From Xanthomonas sp. (GTDB taxonomy: Bacteria; Pseudomonadota; Gammaproteobacteria; Xanthomonadales; Xanthomonadaceae), in assembly GCA_018262705.1 (NCBI GenBank), contig JADFDQ010000005.1:115136-179135 (forward strand): a stretch of 64,000 bases of DNA. Reading direction: 5' to 3'. Within the stretch, counting starts at the first letter, position 1. Each line of letters opens with the position of its first letter. Below, piece after piece: positions 27,037-36,680 of the stretch. The notes below the pieces were generated by a model. The model saw only the letters and a program-made list of their open reading frames with translations, was not told where the DNA came from and ran no database searches. Both the position numbers and the translations under genes were made by a program.

Positions 27037-27255
27037 ATGCAGACCATCGAATTCACCCTCGAACGCGAGTTCATCGAACTCAACCAGTTGCTGAAACTGG
27101 CCGGCCTGTGCGATTCCGGCGGCGCCGGCAAGCAGTTGGTGACCAGCGGCGCGGTGTCCGTCGATGGCGCGCTGGAACTGCGCAAGACCGCCAAGATCCG
27201 CGCCGGGCAGCGGGTGGCGCTTGGCGAAGTGGAGATCCGCGTGCACGCCGGCTGA
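27037..27255 (+). CDS. Small S4-domain RNA-binding protein (YbcJ-like)
   Basis: 72 residues. The S4 fold is seen in FIELNQLLKLAGLCDSGG, then AVSVDGALELRKTAKI and GQRVALGEVEI. It matches the YbcJ/YaaA class of stand-alone S4 proteins thought to bind structured RNA. It follows gspB by 14 bp and may be translated from the same message, although no functional link to secretion is known. A much longer frame upstream is out-of-frame shadow of gspB. Confidence 0.8.
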   Translation: MQTIEFTLEREFIELNQLLKLAGLCDSGGAGKQLVTSGAVSVDGALELRKTAKIRAGQRVALGEVEIRVHAG

Positions 27256-27318
27256 TGCGCGCCTGTCCGAATTCCCGCAGAATCCTCGTTGAACTGCAAA
27301 GGATTCACGGAAATTGGA

Positions 27319-27870
27319 ATGGGCATTCTCATCGGCGGCATCGTCATCGCGACACTGCTTTGGGCAGTATTCGCCTTCAACGGGCTGATCCGGCTGCGCA
27401 ACCAGTTTCGCACCGCCTGGGCCGATATCGACGTGCAGCTGCAGCGCCGGCACGATCTGGTGCCGCAGTTGGTGGAAGCGGTGCGCGGCTACGTAGCGCA
27501 CGAGCGGGTCACGCTGGAAACGGTCACCGAACTGCGGGCGCAGGCGCAAGCCGCGCAGGGTGCGCGCAAGCAGGGGCAGGCAGAGAGCCAGCTGGAGCAG
27601 GCGTTGTCGCGGTTGATCGCGCTCAAGGAAGCCTATCCGGACCTCAAGGCCAGTGAAAACTTCCGGCAGCTCACCGCGGGCCTGATCGCGATTGAAGACC
27701 ATTTGCAATACGCGCGCCGCTTCTACAACGGCGCGGTGCGCGACTACAACGACGCCACCCAGCGTTTCCCGACCTTGCTGATCGCCGGTCCGTTCGGATT
27801 CCGCAACGCCGAATTCTTTCAGGCCGAAGACGGCAGTCAGGCCGCACCGAAACTGGAGCTTGGACAATGA
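27319..27870 (+). CDS. LemA family protein
   Basis: 183 residues. One N-terminal transmembrane segment (GILIGGIVIATLLWAVFAFNG), then a helical cytoplasmic body starting with the family's RTAWADIDVQLQRRHDLVP. The ATG at 27319 has a GGAA 7 bases upstream; an earlier ATG at 27289 adds ten unrelated residues. It overlaps the next gene by 4 bases. LemA proteins are widespread but poorly understood and often pair with TPM or DUF2207 genes, as here. Confidence 0.9.
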   Translation: MGILIGGIVIATLLWAVFAFNGLIRLRNQFRTAWADIDVQLQRRHDLVPQLVEAVRGYVAHERVTLETVTELRAQAQAAQGARKQGQAESQLEQALSRLIALKEAYPDLKASENFRQLTAGLIAIEDHLQYARRFYNGAVRDYNDATQRFPTLLIAGPFGFRNAEFFQAEDGSQAAPKLELGQ

Positions 27871-29765
27871 AACGCTTGTTCGCACTGTTTCTGCTTTGTC
27901 TGGTCACGATGCTGGCGCTGCCGGCGCTGGCGCAAAAAACGCCAGACAAGGGCGATTCGCCAAGCGCCGACGAAATCGCGAGACGCGTTCAGGCCGCCGT
28001 CGCTCAGGGTGGCAGCGCGGAAGATGTCTCGCAGCGTATCGAGGCCGCACTGGACGGAACGGTCTATCGCGTTCTGGATGACGTGAGCAACGCCGACCCG
28101 AACAGCGGCGGCGAACGCATCCTGTCCTACGACATCGATGTGACGGCCAACGCCGACAACACGCTCGACGTCACCGAAACCATCCGCGTGGTCGCGCAGG
28201 GCATTCAAGTCCGCCGCGGCCTGTATCGCGATTTCCCGACCCGCTACAAGGACCGCTACGGCAACAACGTCGTGGTCGGCTTCGACGTGATCGGCCTCAA
28301 GCGCGACGGCAAACCCGAGCCATGGTTCACCGAATCCATGTCCAACGGCGTGCGGGTGAATTTCGGCAACGACGACTTCCTGCAGACTCCCGCCACCTAC
28401 ACCTATACCCTGAGCTACCGCACCAACCGCCAGGTCGGTTTCTTCAACGATCACGACGAGTTGTACTGGAACGCGATCGGCACCGGCTGGGATTTTCCGA
28501 TCGAGCGCGCCAACGTCACCGTGCATCTGCCGCAGCCCGTCCCGATGGCCGAAATGAAAGCCGAGGGCTACACCGGCCCGCAAGGCAGCAAGAATCAGTA
28601 CTACGTCGCCACCCTTCCCGAACCCGGCGTGGCGCGCTGGACGCTGACCCAGGCACTGTCGGCGCGGGAAGGGCTGACGATCGTTCTGAGCTTTCCCAAG
28701 GGCATCATCTCCGCACCGTCGCGCGAGCAAAAGGTGCGCTGGTTCCTGCACGACAACCGCGCCATCCTCGTCGGACTCGGCACGCTCCTGCTGATGTTCG
28801 GCTATCTGCTGATGAACTGGTTCCGGATCGGTCGCGACCCCGATCCCGGCGTCATCATCGCCCGCTATGAACCGCCGGCCGGCTACGCGCCTTCGGAACT
28901 GCGCTTCATCAAGAAAATGATGCCGGACGACCGCTGTTTCACCGCCGATCTGGTGGACATGGCGGTTCGCGGGCTGATTCATATTTCTAGCGACAAGAAG
29001 GTGCTTGGCACCAAGGAATGGACGCTGGAACGCACCGAAACCCAGCCCGGCGGTGACCTTCCGGATGTGCAACGCACGCTGCTCAATACGCTGTTCGCGT
29101 ACGACAAGACGCTGACGGTCAAAGCGTCCAATCGCGAAAAGTTCATGCCCGCCAAGAACGCCCTGTTCAAGTCGATGGATGCCGCCTACAACGGCCGCAT
29201 GTTCAAACGCAACGGCCGTCCCACCGGCTTGGCGCTGCTGATTGCCCTTGCCGGAATGATCACGGCGTTCGTGATTTCAAAAGGCGCCGGCACCGTCATT
29301 CTGGTCCTGATCTGCGTTGTGATGTTCGTGATGCTGATTGTGTCCGCTTGGCTGATGGCCGCGCCGACGCCGGAGGGGCGCAAGCTGCTGGACGAAGTCG
29401 GCGGCCTGAAGCTTTACCTTGGCGTGGCCGAGCGTGACGACATTGCGCGACTGCAATCGCCCTCGCTGGATGCCGGTCGTTTCGAATCGCTGCTGCCCTA
29501 CGCCATCGCGCTCGACGTGGAAGAGGCGTGGACGAAAAAGTTCACCGATGCCGTGGGCGCGGCCGCGGCGCAGCAGGCCACTTCGAACATGGGCTGGTAC
29601 AGCGGCGCTTCGTTTGCCAGCATGAACCAATTCACCAGCGGCCTCGGCAGCAGTTTCAGCTCGTCGATCTCCTCGGCCTCCTCGCCTCCCGGCAGCAGTT
29701 CCGGCGGTGGCGGCGGTGGTTCATCCGGTGGCGGCGGTGGCGGCGGTGGCGGCGGCGGCCGCTGA
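27867..29765 (+). CDS. DUF2207 membrane protein with Gly-rich tail
   Basis: 632 residues. Signal peptide (MKRLFALFLLCLVTMLALPALA), then an extracytoplasmic domain with the DUF2207 pattern (ILSYDIDVTANADNTLDVTE, IRRGLYRDFPTRYKD-like stretch, LYWNAIGTGWDFPI), a transmembrane helix at about 293-312, a cytoplasmic domain, two further helices at about 455-495, and a Ser/Gly-rich end of about 25 residues dominated by glycine. Its ATGA overlap with lemA implies a shared complex or process. Function is unknown. Confidence 0.85.
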   Translation: MKRLFALFLLCLVTMLALPALAQKTPDKGDSPSADEIARRVQAAVAQGGSAEDVSQRIEAALDGTVYRVLDDVSNADPNSGGERILSYDIDVTANADNTLDVTETIRVVAQGIQVRRGLYRDFPTRYKDRYGNNVVVGFDVIGLKRDGKPEPWFTESMSNGVRVNFGNDDFLQTPATYTYTLSYRTNRQVGFFNDHDELYWNAIGTGWDFPIERANVTVHLPQPVPMAEMKAEGYTGPQGSKNQYYVATLPEPGVARWTLTQALSAREGLTIVLSFPKGIISAPSREQKVRWFLHDNRAILVGLGTLLLMFGYLLMNWFRIGRDPDPGVIIARYEPPAGYAPSELRFIKKMMPDDRCFTADLVDMAVRGLIHISSDKKVLGTKEWTLERTETQPGGDLPDVQRTLLNTLFAYDKTLTVKASNREKFMPAKNALFKSMDAAYNGRMFKRNGRPTGLALLIALAGMITAFVISKGAGTVILVLICVVMFVMLIVSAWLMAAPTPEGRKLLDEVGGLKLYLGVAERDDIARLQSPSLDAGRFESLLPYAIALDVEEAWTKKFTDAVGAAAAQQATSNMGWYSGASFASMNQFTSGLGSSFSSSISSASSPPGSSSGGGGGGSSGGGGGGGGGGGR

Positions 29766-29768
29766 CAA

Positions 29769-30896
29769 TCAGCGCTGATCTTCTGACGCAGCCGGCTGCT
29801 CGCCGGCCTCGTGCTCGGCCGCCGGTTGCTCGTTCCCACCCGTCGTCGCCGGCGTCTCGTCCGGCAGCGCCGGTTCCTGCGGCATGGCAAGAATGGCGCC
29901 ATCCAGCTCGGCCATTGGGCTTTCGACCGGACAGTGCGGATCCGGAAAGCCGTAGCGCGTGCGCAGATCCAGACCACAGGCGTTGATCTCGGCGACGTCT
30001 AGATTGGACGCGTCGGCGGGCTCCATGCACTCGCGCTCGAAGGCACGGCGAAAGGCGTCGCGCCGCTGCAGGAATTCGGTGCCGCAGCGCCGCGCCAGCC
30101 GGATGCGGTCGAGGTCGTCCTCCACCGCGTTGGCGCCGGACAGACCGTATTTCTCCAATTCCTCGTCGGTCAGGATCTTGACCGTCCGATTCGGCACCGT
30201 GGTCATCAAGTCGTAGATTTCGGCCGAGGCGCCGTTGCGCTCCAGGTAATTGCGCAATTCTTCGCTGAGCGCGCGCAGTTCCTCGCCCAGTTCCTTGCGC
30301 GAGGTCGCCTCCGATCGCATCCGGATCATCCGGTGAATGCCCACCGTCCCGACGATCACGCGCATGTCGCCGGCGGCAAGAATCAGCACGCAGGCGCTAT
30401 GGCATACGGAGTCGCCGCGCACCCAGATCGCCCAGTCGTTTTCGCCGATGGCGTCGCCCGCACGCATCGCCGCTTCCACGCTACCGCCGGAAGAATCGAT
30501 GTCGAGAATGCGCTTGCCGATGCCCAGATCGCCGGCCACCCTGCCGACGCGTTCGGCCAGCGCGGCAAAGCTCGTGGTGATCTTGCCCTTGTAGCGCAGA
30601 CGCATCAGCCCGGTCGCGCGGCAGTCCTGCATCAGCGTGCGCAGGTCGAGGTAGGCCAGCGACAGCACCGGCTTGCCGTCGCCTTCGCGGTAATCCGCGC
30701 TGCAGTCGATCGAGGCATCGCCGGCTTCCAGCCGCACCGGCGACCAGTCGATCTCGGCCTGCAGCTTGCGCTGCACCACCGGCGCCGGAGCCTCCATCGC
30801 ACCGGCCTCGGCGCTGGTCTCGGGCGCGGGCGCGGGCTGGCGGCTGCAGGCGCCCAGCAGCACGCACAGCACAAGCAAAATCCGGCGAGATGGCAT
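29769..30896 (-). CDS. ClpP-fold lipoprotein, putative periplasmic peptidase
   Basis: 375 residues. A lipobox LLGAC puts lipidation at Cys17. The core has DSSGGSVEAAM (about 134-144), CHSACVLIL with a candidate nucleophile Ser167, and IGTVGIHRM-type sequence with His188, the order seen in ClpP/crotonase-fold peptidases and the COG3904 periplasmic proteins. A helical region and an acidic, Ala/Glu-rich tail follow. No third catalytic residue is assigned. It converges on the DUF2207 gene, three bases separating the ends. Confidence 0.65.
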   Translation of the reverse strand: MPSRRILLVLCVLLGACSRQPAPAPETSAEAGAMEAPAPVVQRKLQAEIDWSPVRLEAGDASIDCSADYREGDGKPVLSLAYLDLRTLMQDCRATGLMRLRYKGKITTSFAALAERVGRVAGDLGIGKRILDIDSSGGSVEAAMRAGDAIGENDWAIWVRGDSVCHSACVLILAAGDMRVIVGTVGIHRMIRMRSEATSRKELGEELRALSEELRNYLERNGASAEIYDLMTTVPNRTVKILTDEELEKYGLSGANAVEDDLDRIRLARRCGTEFLQRRDAFRRAFERECMEPADASNLDVAEINACGLDLRTRYGFPDPHCPVESPMAELDGAILAMPQEPALPDETPATTGGNEQPAAEHEAGEQPAASEDQR

Positions 30897-31034
30897 CGTG
30901 GTGGTTCATCCGTGAGGCCACTTCCATTCTAAAGCAACGCGAAGAGCGACCGCGTGCAAACCGCGTGCGGCCGATGAACAACGGCATAACGCTTGACCGG
31001 TTGCCGTGCCGTTATGATCACCGCAGGCATCGCA

Positions 31035-31565
31035 ATGGACATCGGCATGGAACGGGAAAGCGCCAGTTGGCAATCGTTCAAGAGCGGCGATCCGTCAGCG
31101 CAATTCCAGGGCAAGTCCCGCTGGTTCGTTTATCCGTTCTTCGGCTTCCACATGCTTATGTTCGGGCTGTCCGGCTTCTTCATGGCGTACGCGGCAAACA
31201 GACCCGACCTGGTTTTCATCTACCTGCACGGCGGCATCGCCTGTTTCGTGTATCTAATGTTTTATCGAGCAATCTTCGGCGCCGAAGAAGTGAGATGGAT
31301 GCTGATCAATGCCGCGCTCGGCATCCTCGGCATCTACTCGCAAATCGGCTGGCTGCTCGAAACATTCGGAAAGAACATCAATGACTACCCGTGGTACGTC
31401 AACGTCACGCCATTCCTGTATTACGTTCTGTACACCTTCCTGCTGCGCCAGTTCCTGATCGACGTGACCGGCAGCCGCGGCAACGTGGCGCGGTTGAAAT
31501 GGGTCAACGCGCTCTATGTCACCGGCTCGCTGCTGGTGTACGGCGGAATACTGGTTCGAGCGTGA
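31035..31565 (+). CDS. Conserved four-helix membrane protein of unknown function
   Basis: 176 residues. After about 30 polar residues come roughly four to five hydrophobic segments (WFVYPFFGFHMLMFGLSGF, FIYLHGGIACFVYLMFY, MLINAALGILGIYSQIGWLL, FLYYVLYTFLLRQFLI, ALYVTGSLLVYGGIL). In-frame ATGs occur at 31014, 31035 and 31047; GCAGG seven bases before 31035 favours that one. I do not recognise the family. It stands alone between convergent and divergent neighbours. Confidence 0.65.
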   Translation: MDIGMERESASWQSFKSGDPSAQFQGKSRWFVYPFFGFHMLMFGLSGFFMAYAANRPDLVFIYLHGGIACFVYLMFYRAIFGAEEVRWMLINAALGILGIYSQIGWLLETFGKNINDYPWYVNVTPFLYYVLYTFLLRQFLIDVTGSRGNVARLKWVNALYVTGSLLVYGGILVRA

Positions 31566-31633
31566 TTTTTTCAACGCCCGCCCATGGCGGCACGTCAACG
31601 CCGATTCAATCCGCGTTGCCTTGACCTTCCAAC

Positions 31634-32323
31634 CTATTCCGCAGCCTCAGCGTTGCCTGCCGGCTTCAGCTCCTCGGCAATCTGCCGCAGCGCCTGTTCA
31701 AACACCTCCGGCGGCTGCCCGCCGGAAATCAGGTGTTTCTTTTCGATGATGACCGCCGGCACGCTGCGGATGCCCAACCCCTGAAAGAATTTTTCCGCTT
31801 TGCGCACGTCGTCGGCGAACTGACCGGAGGCCAGCACCTCGGCAGCCTGCTTCGCATCCAGACCCACGCCGCCGGCGATCTCGGCCAACGTCGCGTGGTC
31901 GCCGACATTCAACCCTTCGCTGAAATTGGCCACCAGCAGCGCGCGTTTGAGCGCAAGCTGCTTGCCGTCGCCATGCGTTTGCGCCCAGTGCAACAGGCGG
32001 TGCGCGTCGAAAGTGTTCCAGGTGCGGCTGTGCGTGTTGAAATCGAAGCTGAAACCCAACTCGGCGCCGCGCTGGCGGATGTTCTCCTGATTTTCGGCCA
32101 ACTGCGCATCGCTCATGCCGTACTTGCGCTTGAGGTTGTCGGCCACGTTCATGCCATCGGCAGGCATTTTCGGATCGAGTTCGAACGGCTGCACGTGGAT
32201 CTGGGCTTCGACCACGCCTTGCAGGCGCAGCAAGGCGTGCTCCAGCGAGGCCAGCCCGACCGCGCACCACGGGCAGACCACGTCGGAGACGAAATCGATG
32301 CGCAATTGCGCAGGTTGAGCCAT
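31634..32323 (-). CDS. DsbA family oxidoreductase, FrnE-like
   Basis: 229 residues without a signal peptide, so cytoplasmic. The thioredoxin-fold active site is CPWC at residues 17-20 (DFVSDVVCPWCAVG). A helical insertion follows, and the cis-Pro loop is in SVPAVIIEKKHLISGGQPP. This matches FrnE/2-hydroxychromene isomerase-like DsbA proteins, linked in other bacteria to oxidative stress. The start at 32323 (MAQPAQLRID) is the family start; the longer open frame is not. Confidence 0.88.
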   Translation of the reverse strand: MAQPAQLRIDFVSDVVCPWCAVGLASLEHALLRLQGVVEAQIHVQPFELDPKMPADGMNVADNLKRKYGMSDAQLAENQENIRQRGAELGFSFDFNTHSRTWNTFDAHRLLHWAQTHGDGKQLALKRALLVANFSEGLNVGDHATLAEIAGGVGLDAKQAAEVLASGQFADDVRKAEKFFQGLGIRSVPAVIIEKKHLISGGQPPEVFEQALRQIAEELKPAGNAEAAE

Positions 32324-32375
32324 CACGACACCCTGAAAACGGACGCAGTAGGACACGATACGCCATCCCATCCAT

Positions 32376-33044
32376 TCATGGCGTCGCCCATGTGGAATCG
32401 GGAAGGTGTTCATCCAGTTTCTTTCCCGGCGCACAGTCCTCACTGTAGTAAGCCATCTGCATGCCACCCACCTGCTTGCGCTGTTGGTACAACTCCCGGT
32501 AATAGCGCAGCCCACCTTCGTGCGCCGCGGCTTCGGAAACACCAAGCAGACGCGCCGCGCGAACGTAGCGTTGGATCGCCTGACATTCAGTCACCGCTTC
32601 GTCGCGCTCACCGCGCACGTGCATGGCTTCGTGGGCAAACATCAACACGCTGAACAAGCCGCGATCATCCGCCTGTTCAGGGTGGCGGAGGTATCTCCGA
32701 AGCACGCTGCACCAGGGTTTCTGGAACGCGATCTCGCCGGTCTCGTCATTGGCGTGGCCGGCCGCCAGCGCCATCGGATCGACCGCGGTATCGAAGAAGG
32801 TATTGCAGTGCACCTTCGCACTCTGGTTCTCCGACAGGATGCGCGCCTGTCGGGTCAGGAACTGCTCGAAACGCCACGTGCGCAGGGGCGGATACGCGCA
32901 GGCGCAGGCCAGCGCGAGGGTGATCGCAAGATAGAGCCCGGAAATCTCCTGCGGTTGCAGGAAACCCGGCTTCGGCACGAACGCGTGGTAGACCTCGCGC
33001 AAGGCAAGCCACAGGAAAAGCGCGGTTCCAAGCCACCAAAGCAT
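32376..33044 (-). CDS. Membrane protein with HExxH motif, putative zinc peptidase
   Basis: 222 residues. Two N-terminal hydrophobic segments (about 1-15 and 34-53) are followed by a soluble domain with HEAMH at 138-142 in VLMFAHEAMHVRGERDEAVTEC; Glu149 or Glu153 could be a third zinc ligand, as in gluzincins. Cys residues at 80, 112, 154 and near the C-terminus could form disulfides if the domain is extracytoplasmic. The family is not recognised. It starts 9 bases after the hutU stop, so it is likely in the same transcript, although no role in histidine use is evident. Confidence 0.55.
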   Translation of the reverse strand: MLWWLGTALFLWLALREVYHAFVPKPGFLQPQEISGLYLAITLALACACAYPPLRTWRFEQFLTRQARILSENQSAKVHCNTFFDTAVDPMALAAGHANDETGEIAFQKPWCSVLRRYLRHPEQADDRGLFSVLMFAHEAMHVRGERDEAVTECQAIQRYVRAARLLGVSEAAAHEGGLRYYRELYQQRKQVGGMQMAYYSEDCAPGKKLDEHLPDSTWATP

Positions 33045-33052
33045 GGCGGCGC

Positions 33053-34717
33053 TCACACCATCGGCAGTTTCAGGCCGTTCTCTTTCGCGCACTCGATGGC
33101 GATCTCGTAGCCGGCGTCGGCGTGACGCATCACGCCTGTTCCGGGATCGTTCCAGAGCACGCGGGCGATGCGGGCGTCGGCCTCCACCGTGCCGTCGCAG
33201 ACGATGACGAGGCCGGCGTGCTGGCTGTAGCCCATGCCGACGCCGCCGCCGTGGTGGAAGCTGACCCAGGTCGCGCCGCCGGCGGTGCTGAGCAGGGCGT
33301 TGAGGATCGGCCAGTCGGACACGGCGTCGCTGCCGTCCTTCATCGCTTCGGTTTCGCGGTTGGGTGAGGCAACCGAGCCGGAATCGAGATGGTCGCGGCC
33401 GATGGCAATCGGGCCTTCAAGCTCGCCGCTGCGCACCATTTCGTTGAAGGCCAGGCCAAGCTTGTCGCGCAGCCCCAGGCCCACCCAGCAGATGCGCGAG
33501 GGCAGGCCTTGCACCGAAATGCGCTGCTCGGCCATGTCCAGCCAGTTGTGCAGATGCGGATCGTCCGGAATCAGTTCCTTGACCTTGGCGTCGGTCTTGA
33601 GGATGTCCTCGGGATCGCCGGACAGCGCCACCCAGCGGAACGGGCCGATGCCGCGGCAAAACAGCGGGCGCACGTAGGCCGGCACGAAGCCGGGGAAATC
33701 GAATGCGTTCTTGCAGCCGACGTCGAACGCCATCTGGCGGATATTGTTGCCGTAGTCGAAGGTCGGGATGCCCTGCTTCTGGAACGCGAGCATCGCCTCG
33801 ACGTGTTCGCGCATCGACGCCTTGGCGGCGTCGCGGGTGCCGTCCGGATCGCTGACGCGGCGCTCGAACCACGCATCGACCGTCCAGCCTTTCGGCAGAT
33901 AGCCGTTGACCGGATCGTGCGCGCTGGTCTGGTCGGTGACGGCATCAGGCTTGACCGCGCGCCGCACCAGTTCGGGCAGGATCTCCGCCGCGTTGCCGAG
34001 CAGCGCAATGGATTTCGCCTCGCCGGCCTGGGTGTATTTCTCGATCCGCGCCAGCGCGTCGTCGAGATCAGAGGCCTGCTCATCGACATAGCGGGTCTTC
34101 AGGCGAAAATCGATACTCTTTTGCTGGCATTCGATATTGAGCGAACAGGCACCGGCCAGCGTCGCCGCCAGCGGTTGCGCGCCGCCCATGCCGCCGAGCC
34201 CTGCGGTGAGAATCCAGCGCCCCTTGAGGCTGCCGCCGTAGCTCTGCCGGCCCATCTCGACGAAGGTCTCGTAGGTGCCCTGCACGATGCCCTGCGAGCC
34301 GATGTAGATCCAGCTGCCCGCGGTCATCTGGCCGTACATCATCAGGCCCTTTTGATCGAGCTCGTGGAAGTGCTCCCAGGTCGCCCAGTGCGGCACCAGA
34401 TTGGAATTGGCGATCAGCACGCGCGGCGCGTCGGTGTGGGTCTTGAACACGCCCACCGGCTTGCCCGACTGCACCAGCAGGGTTTCGTCCGGATTCAGTT
34501 CGCGCAGCGACTTGAGGATGGCGTCGAAACATTCCCAGTTGCGCGCGGCGCGACCGATGCCGCCATAGACCACCAGTTCCGCCGGGTTTTCCGCCACCTC
34601 GGGATCGAGGTTGTGCTGGATCATCCGGTAGGCGGCTTCGATCTGCCAGTTCTTGCAGCTCAGCTGCGGTCCCTTGGGCGGATGGATGACGCGGGTGGGA
34701 TCGACGCGGGTGGACAT
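33053..34717 (-). CDS. hutU: Urocanate hydratase
   Basis: 554 residues, the usual size. It turns urocanate into imidazolonepropionate using NAD+ as an electrophile, the second step of histidine breakdown. Clear family stretches are [37 protein letters not shown] (NAD-binding) and [19 protein letters not shown] with the active-site Cys, and [16 protein letters not shown]. The start [16 protein letters not shown] at 34717 is conserved and has AGGAAT upstream. hutG and hutI lie 2-3 kb away; hutH is not in this window. Confidence 0.97.
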   Translation of the reverse strand: MSTRVDPTRVIHPPKGPQLSCKNWQIEAAYRMIQHNLDPEVAENPAELVVYGGIGRAARNWECFDAILKSLRELNPDETLLVQSGKPVGVFKTHTDAPRVLIANSNLVPHWATWEHFHELDQKGLMMYGQMTAGSWIYIGSQGIVQGTYETFVEMGRQSYGGSLKGRWILTAGLGGMGGAQPLAATLAGACSLNIECQQKSIDFRLKTRYVDEQASDLDDALARIEKYTQAGEAKSIALLGNAAEILPELVRRAVKPDAVTDQTSAHDPVNGYLPKGWTVDAWFERRVSDPDGTRDAAKASMREHVEAMLAFQKQGIPTFDYGNNIRQMAFDVGCKNAFDFPGFVPAYVRPLFCRGIGPFRWVALSGDPEDILKTDAKVKELIPDDPHLHNWLDMAEQRISVQGLPSRICWVGLGLRDKLGLAFNEMVRSGELEGPIAIGRDHLDSGSVASPNRETEAMKDGSDAVSDWPILNALLSTAGGATWVSFHHGGGVGMGYSQHAGLVIVCDGTVEADARIARVLWNDPGTGVMRHADAGYEIAIECAKENGLKLPMV

Positions 34718-34818
34718 GGCGGATTCCTGCATTCTTCGCGGACGGGGCAACGGTGGATTATCGCATCCGTGCGGAAAACCGCCGTCCACGCCACCCCATC
34801 ATCGAATACCATGGGCCG

Positions 34819-36054
34819 ATGCTTGCATGGATCCGCGCCAGCGTTCTGCTGGCCCTCGCGCTGATGACCGGCTGCGCCACGCAGCCGCCATCTTCCACGC
34901 GCCCGCCGCTGTTGCTGATTTCCATCGACGCCCTGCGTCCGGGCGATGTCGATGCCGCCCGGATGCCGGTCCTCACTGCCATGGGAAACAACGGCGTGCG
35001 GGCGGCGTGGATGACGCCGTCCTACCCCAGCAAGACCTTTCCAAATCACTACACCCTGGTGACCGGCCTGCGCCCCGATCGCCACGGCATGATCAACAAC
35101 ACCATGTACGACCCGGAACTGGGCACGTTCAAGTTGTCTTCCCGCGAGGCGGTTCAAAACCCGCGTTGGTGGTCCGGCGGCGAGCCGGTGTGGATCACCC
35201 TGCAACACCACGGCGGTCGCGCCGCGACGATGTTCTGGCCGGGATCGGAAGCCGCCATTCAGGGCGAACATCCGATTGACTGGCGCGTGTACGACGAACA
35301 TCTCAGCGCCTCGGCGCGGGTTGATCAGGTGCTGGCGTGGCTGGATCGCCCGGCCCGCACCCGCCCGCAATTCGTCACCCTGTATTTCGAAAATGTCGAT
35401 CACGCCGGCCATGAAACCGGCCCGGATTCGGCGGCAAGCCGCTCGGCGCGCGCCGAAGTGGATGCAGCGCTGGGGCGCCTGCTCGACGGGCTGCGACAGC
35501 GCGGATTGCAGGACAAGATCAATTTGGTCGTGGTGTCGGATCACGGCATGGCGAACATCACCGGCCTCGAATATCTTGACGATTACCTGCAACCGCACGG
35601 CCTGGGGCTGGATGCCATCGACATCGTCACCAGCGGCGCGCTGGCGAGCATCAACCCGCGCAAAGGGCAGGAGGCCGTCGTCGCGGCCGCATTGCTGGGC
35701 CGCCATCCGCACGCCACCTGCTGGCGCAAGCACGACCTGCCCGCGCAGTGGCATTACGGCACCCACGCACGCATTCCTGCGATTCTGTGCCAGGCCGATG
35801 TGGGGTGGATGCTGCTGAGGCGCAGCGACGGGAACACGTTCCGCGACGGCGGCGCACATGGATATGCGACCGAAGACCCGACGATGCGCGCGACTTTCAT
35901 CGCCGACGGTCCCGCGTTCCGCCACGGCGTCACGCTGCCTGCGTTCGACAACGTGGACGTGTACCCGCTGCTGATGCGATTGCTGGGCTTGCAGCCGCTG
36001 CGCAACGACGGCGACATCGCGCCGCTGCTACCGGCATTGGAAGGCACGCATTGA
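34819..36054 (+). CDS. Nucleotide pyrophosphatase/phosphodiesterase (NPP) lipoprotein
   Basis: 411 residues. Lipobox LMTGC (Cys19). The alkaline-phosphatase-superfamily core has ISIDALRPGD with the first metal Asp, SKTFPNHYTLVTG with the predicted Thr73 nucleophile, VDHAGHETGPDS and VVSDHGMANI with further metal ligands, and the GAHGY-like GGAHGYATED near the end. NPP enzymes hydrolyse nucleotide pyrophosphate or phosphodiester bonds outside the inner membrane; they supply nucleosides and phosphate. It interrupts the hut genes on the opposite strand. Confidence 0.9.
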   Translation: MLAWIRASVLLALALMTGCATQPPSSTRPPLLLISIDALRPGDVDAARMPVLTAMGNNGVRAAWMTPSYPSKTFPNHYTLVTGLRPDRHGMINNTMYDPELGTFKLSSREAVQNPRWWSGGEPVWITLQHHGGRAATMFWPGSEAAIQGEHPIDWRVYDEHLSASARVDQVLAWLDRPARTRPQFVTLYFENVDHAGHETGPDSAASRSARAEVDAALGRLLDGLRQRGLQDKINLVVVSDHGMANITGLEYLDDYLQPHGLGLDAIDIVTSGALASINPRKGQEAVVAAALLGRHPHATCWRKHDLPAQWHYGTHARIPAILCQADVGWMLLRRSDGNTFRDGGAHGYATEDPTMRATFIADGPAFRHGVTLPAFDNVDVYPLLMRLLGLQPLRNDGDIAPLLPALEGTH

Positions 36055-36154
36055 CGCCGGATGGGAGTGTCGTTATCCAAGTGGACAATTGACTTCATCG
36101 TCTGGCTTAAGATACGCAAAGCGTCATACACATCTGCATCGCGAGGAGTCCGGG

Positions 36155-36661
36155 ATGATCATTTTTCGCCGCATCGAAAGCCCGATCGGATCGCTGCTGA
36201 TCGCTTCCAACGAACTCGGTCTGTGCAACATCGAATTTCGCCAGAGCAGCCATCCCGTTGACCGCGGCGAATGGCGCGGCGGCAACAGCCCCGTGCTCGA
36301 CGCAACGGAAAAACAGCTTCGCGAATACTTCGACGGCAAGCGCCGTGATTTTGACTTGCCGCTGTCGCCGCATGGCACCGCTTTCCAGCTGCGCGTCTGG
36401 AAAGCGCTGCGGACGATTCCGTATGGCGAAACCATCAGCTACGCCGAACTGGCGCGGCGCGTCGATAATCCCAAGGCTTCGCGCGCGGTGGGACTGGCCA
36501 ACGGTCGCAATCCGCTGTCGATCATCGTCCCCTGCCACCGCGTGATCGGCGCCGACGGCAGCCTCACCGGCTACGGTGGCGGGCTTGCCATCAAGGAATT
36601 CCTGCTGCGGCTGGAAGGAGCATTGCCGGAGGCGGAGATGGGGTTGTTTGCAAGGTCTTGA
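36155..36661 (+). CDS. ogt: Methylated-DNA--protein-cysteine methyltransferase
   Basis: 168 residues. The suicide acceptor Cys is at 127 in IIVPCHRVIG, with FQLRVWKALRTIPYGETISYAELA before it and GGGLAIKEFLLRLEG after it. It repairs O6-alkylguanine in one step. The ATG at 36155 has a strong GAGGAG 8 bases upstream; the open frame to 36089 has none. It has no Ada regulatory domain. Confidence 0.95.
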   Translation: MIIFRRIESPIGSLLIASNELGLCNIEFRQSSHPVDRGEWRGGNSPVLDATEKQLREYFDGKRRDFDLPLSPHGTAFQLRVWKALRTIPYGETISYAELARRVDNPKASRAVGLANGRNPLSIIVPCHRVIGADGSLTGYGGGLAIKEFLLRLEGALPEAEMGLFARS

Positions 36662-36680
36662 GACCGGGGAAAAGATAAAG

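Noticed and set aside
29700..29765. Glycine codon run at the end of the DUF2207 gene as a simple-sequence phase switch
   Set aside because: The repeats are imperfect GGCGGT/GGCGGC triplet multiples, so length changes would stay in frame; a Gly-rich tail is common in this family.
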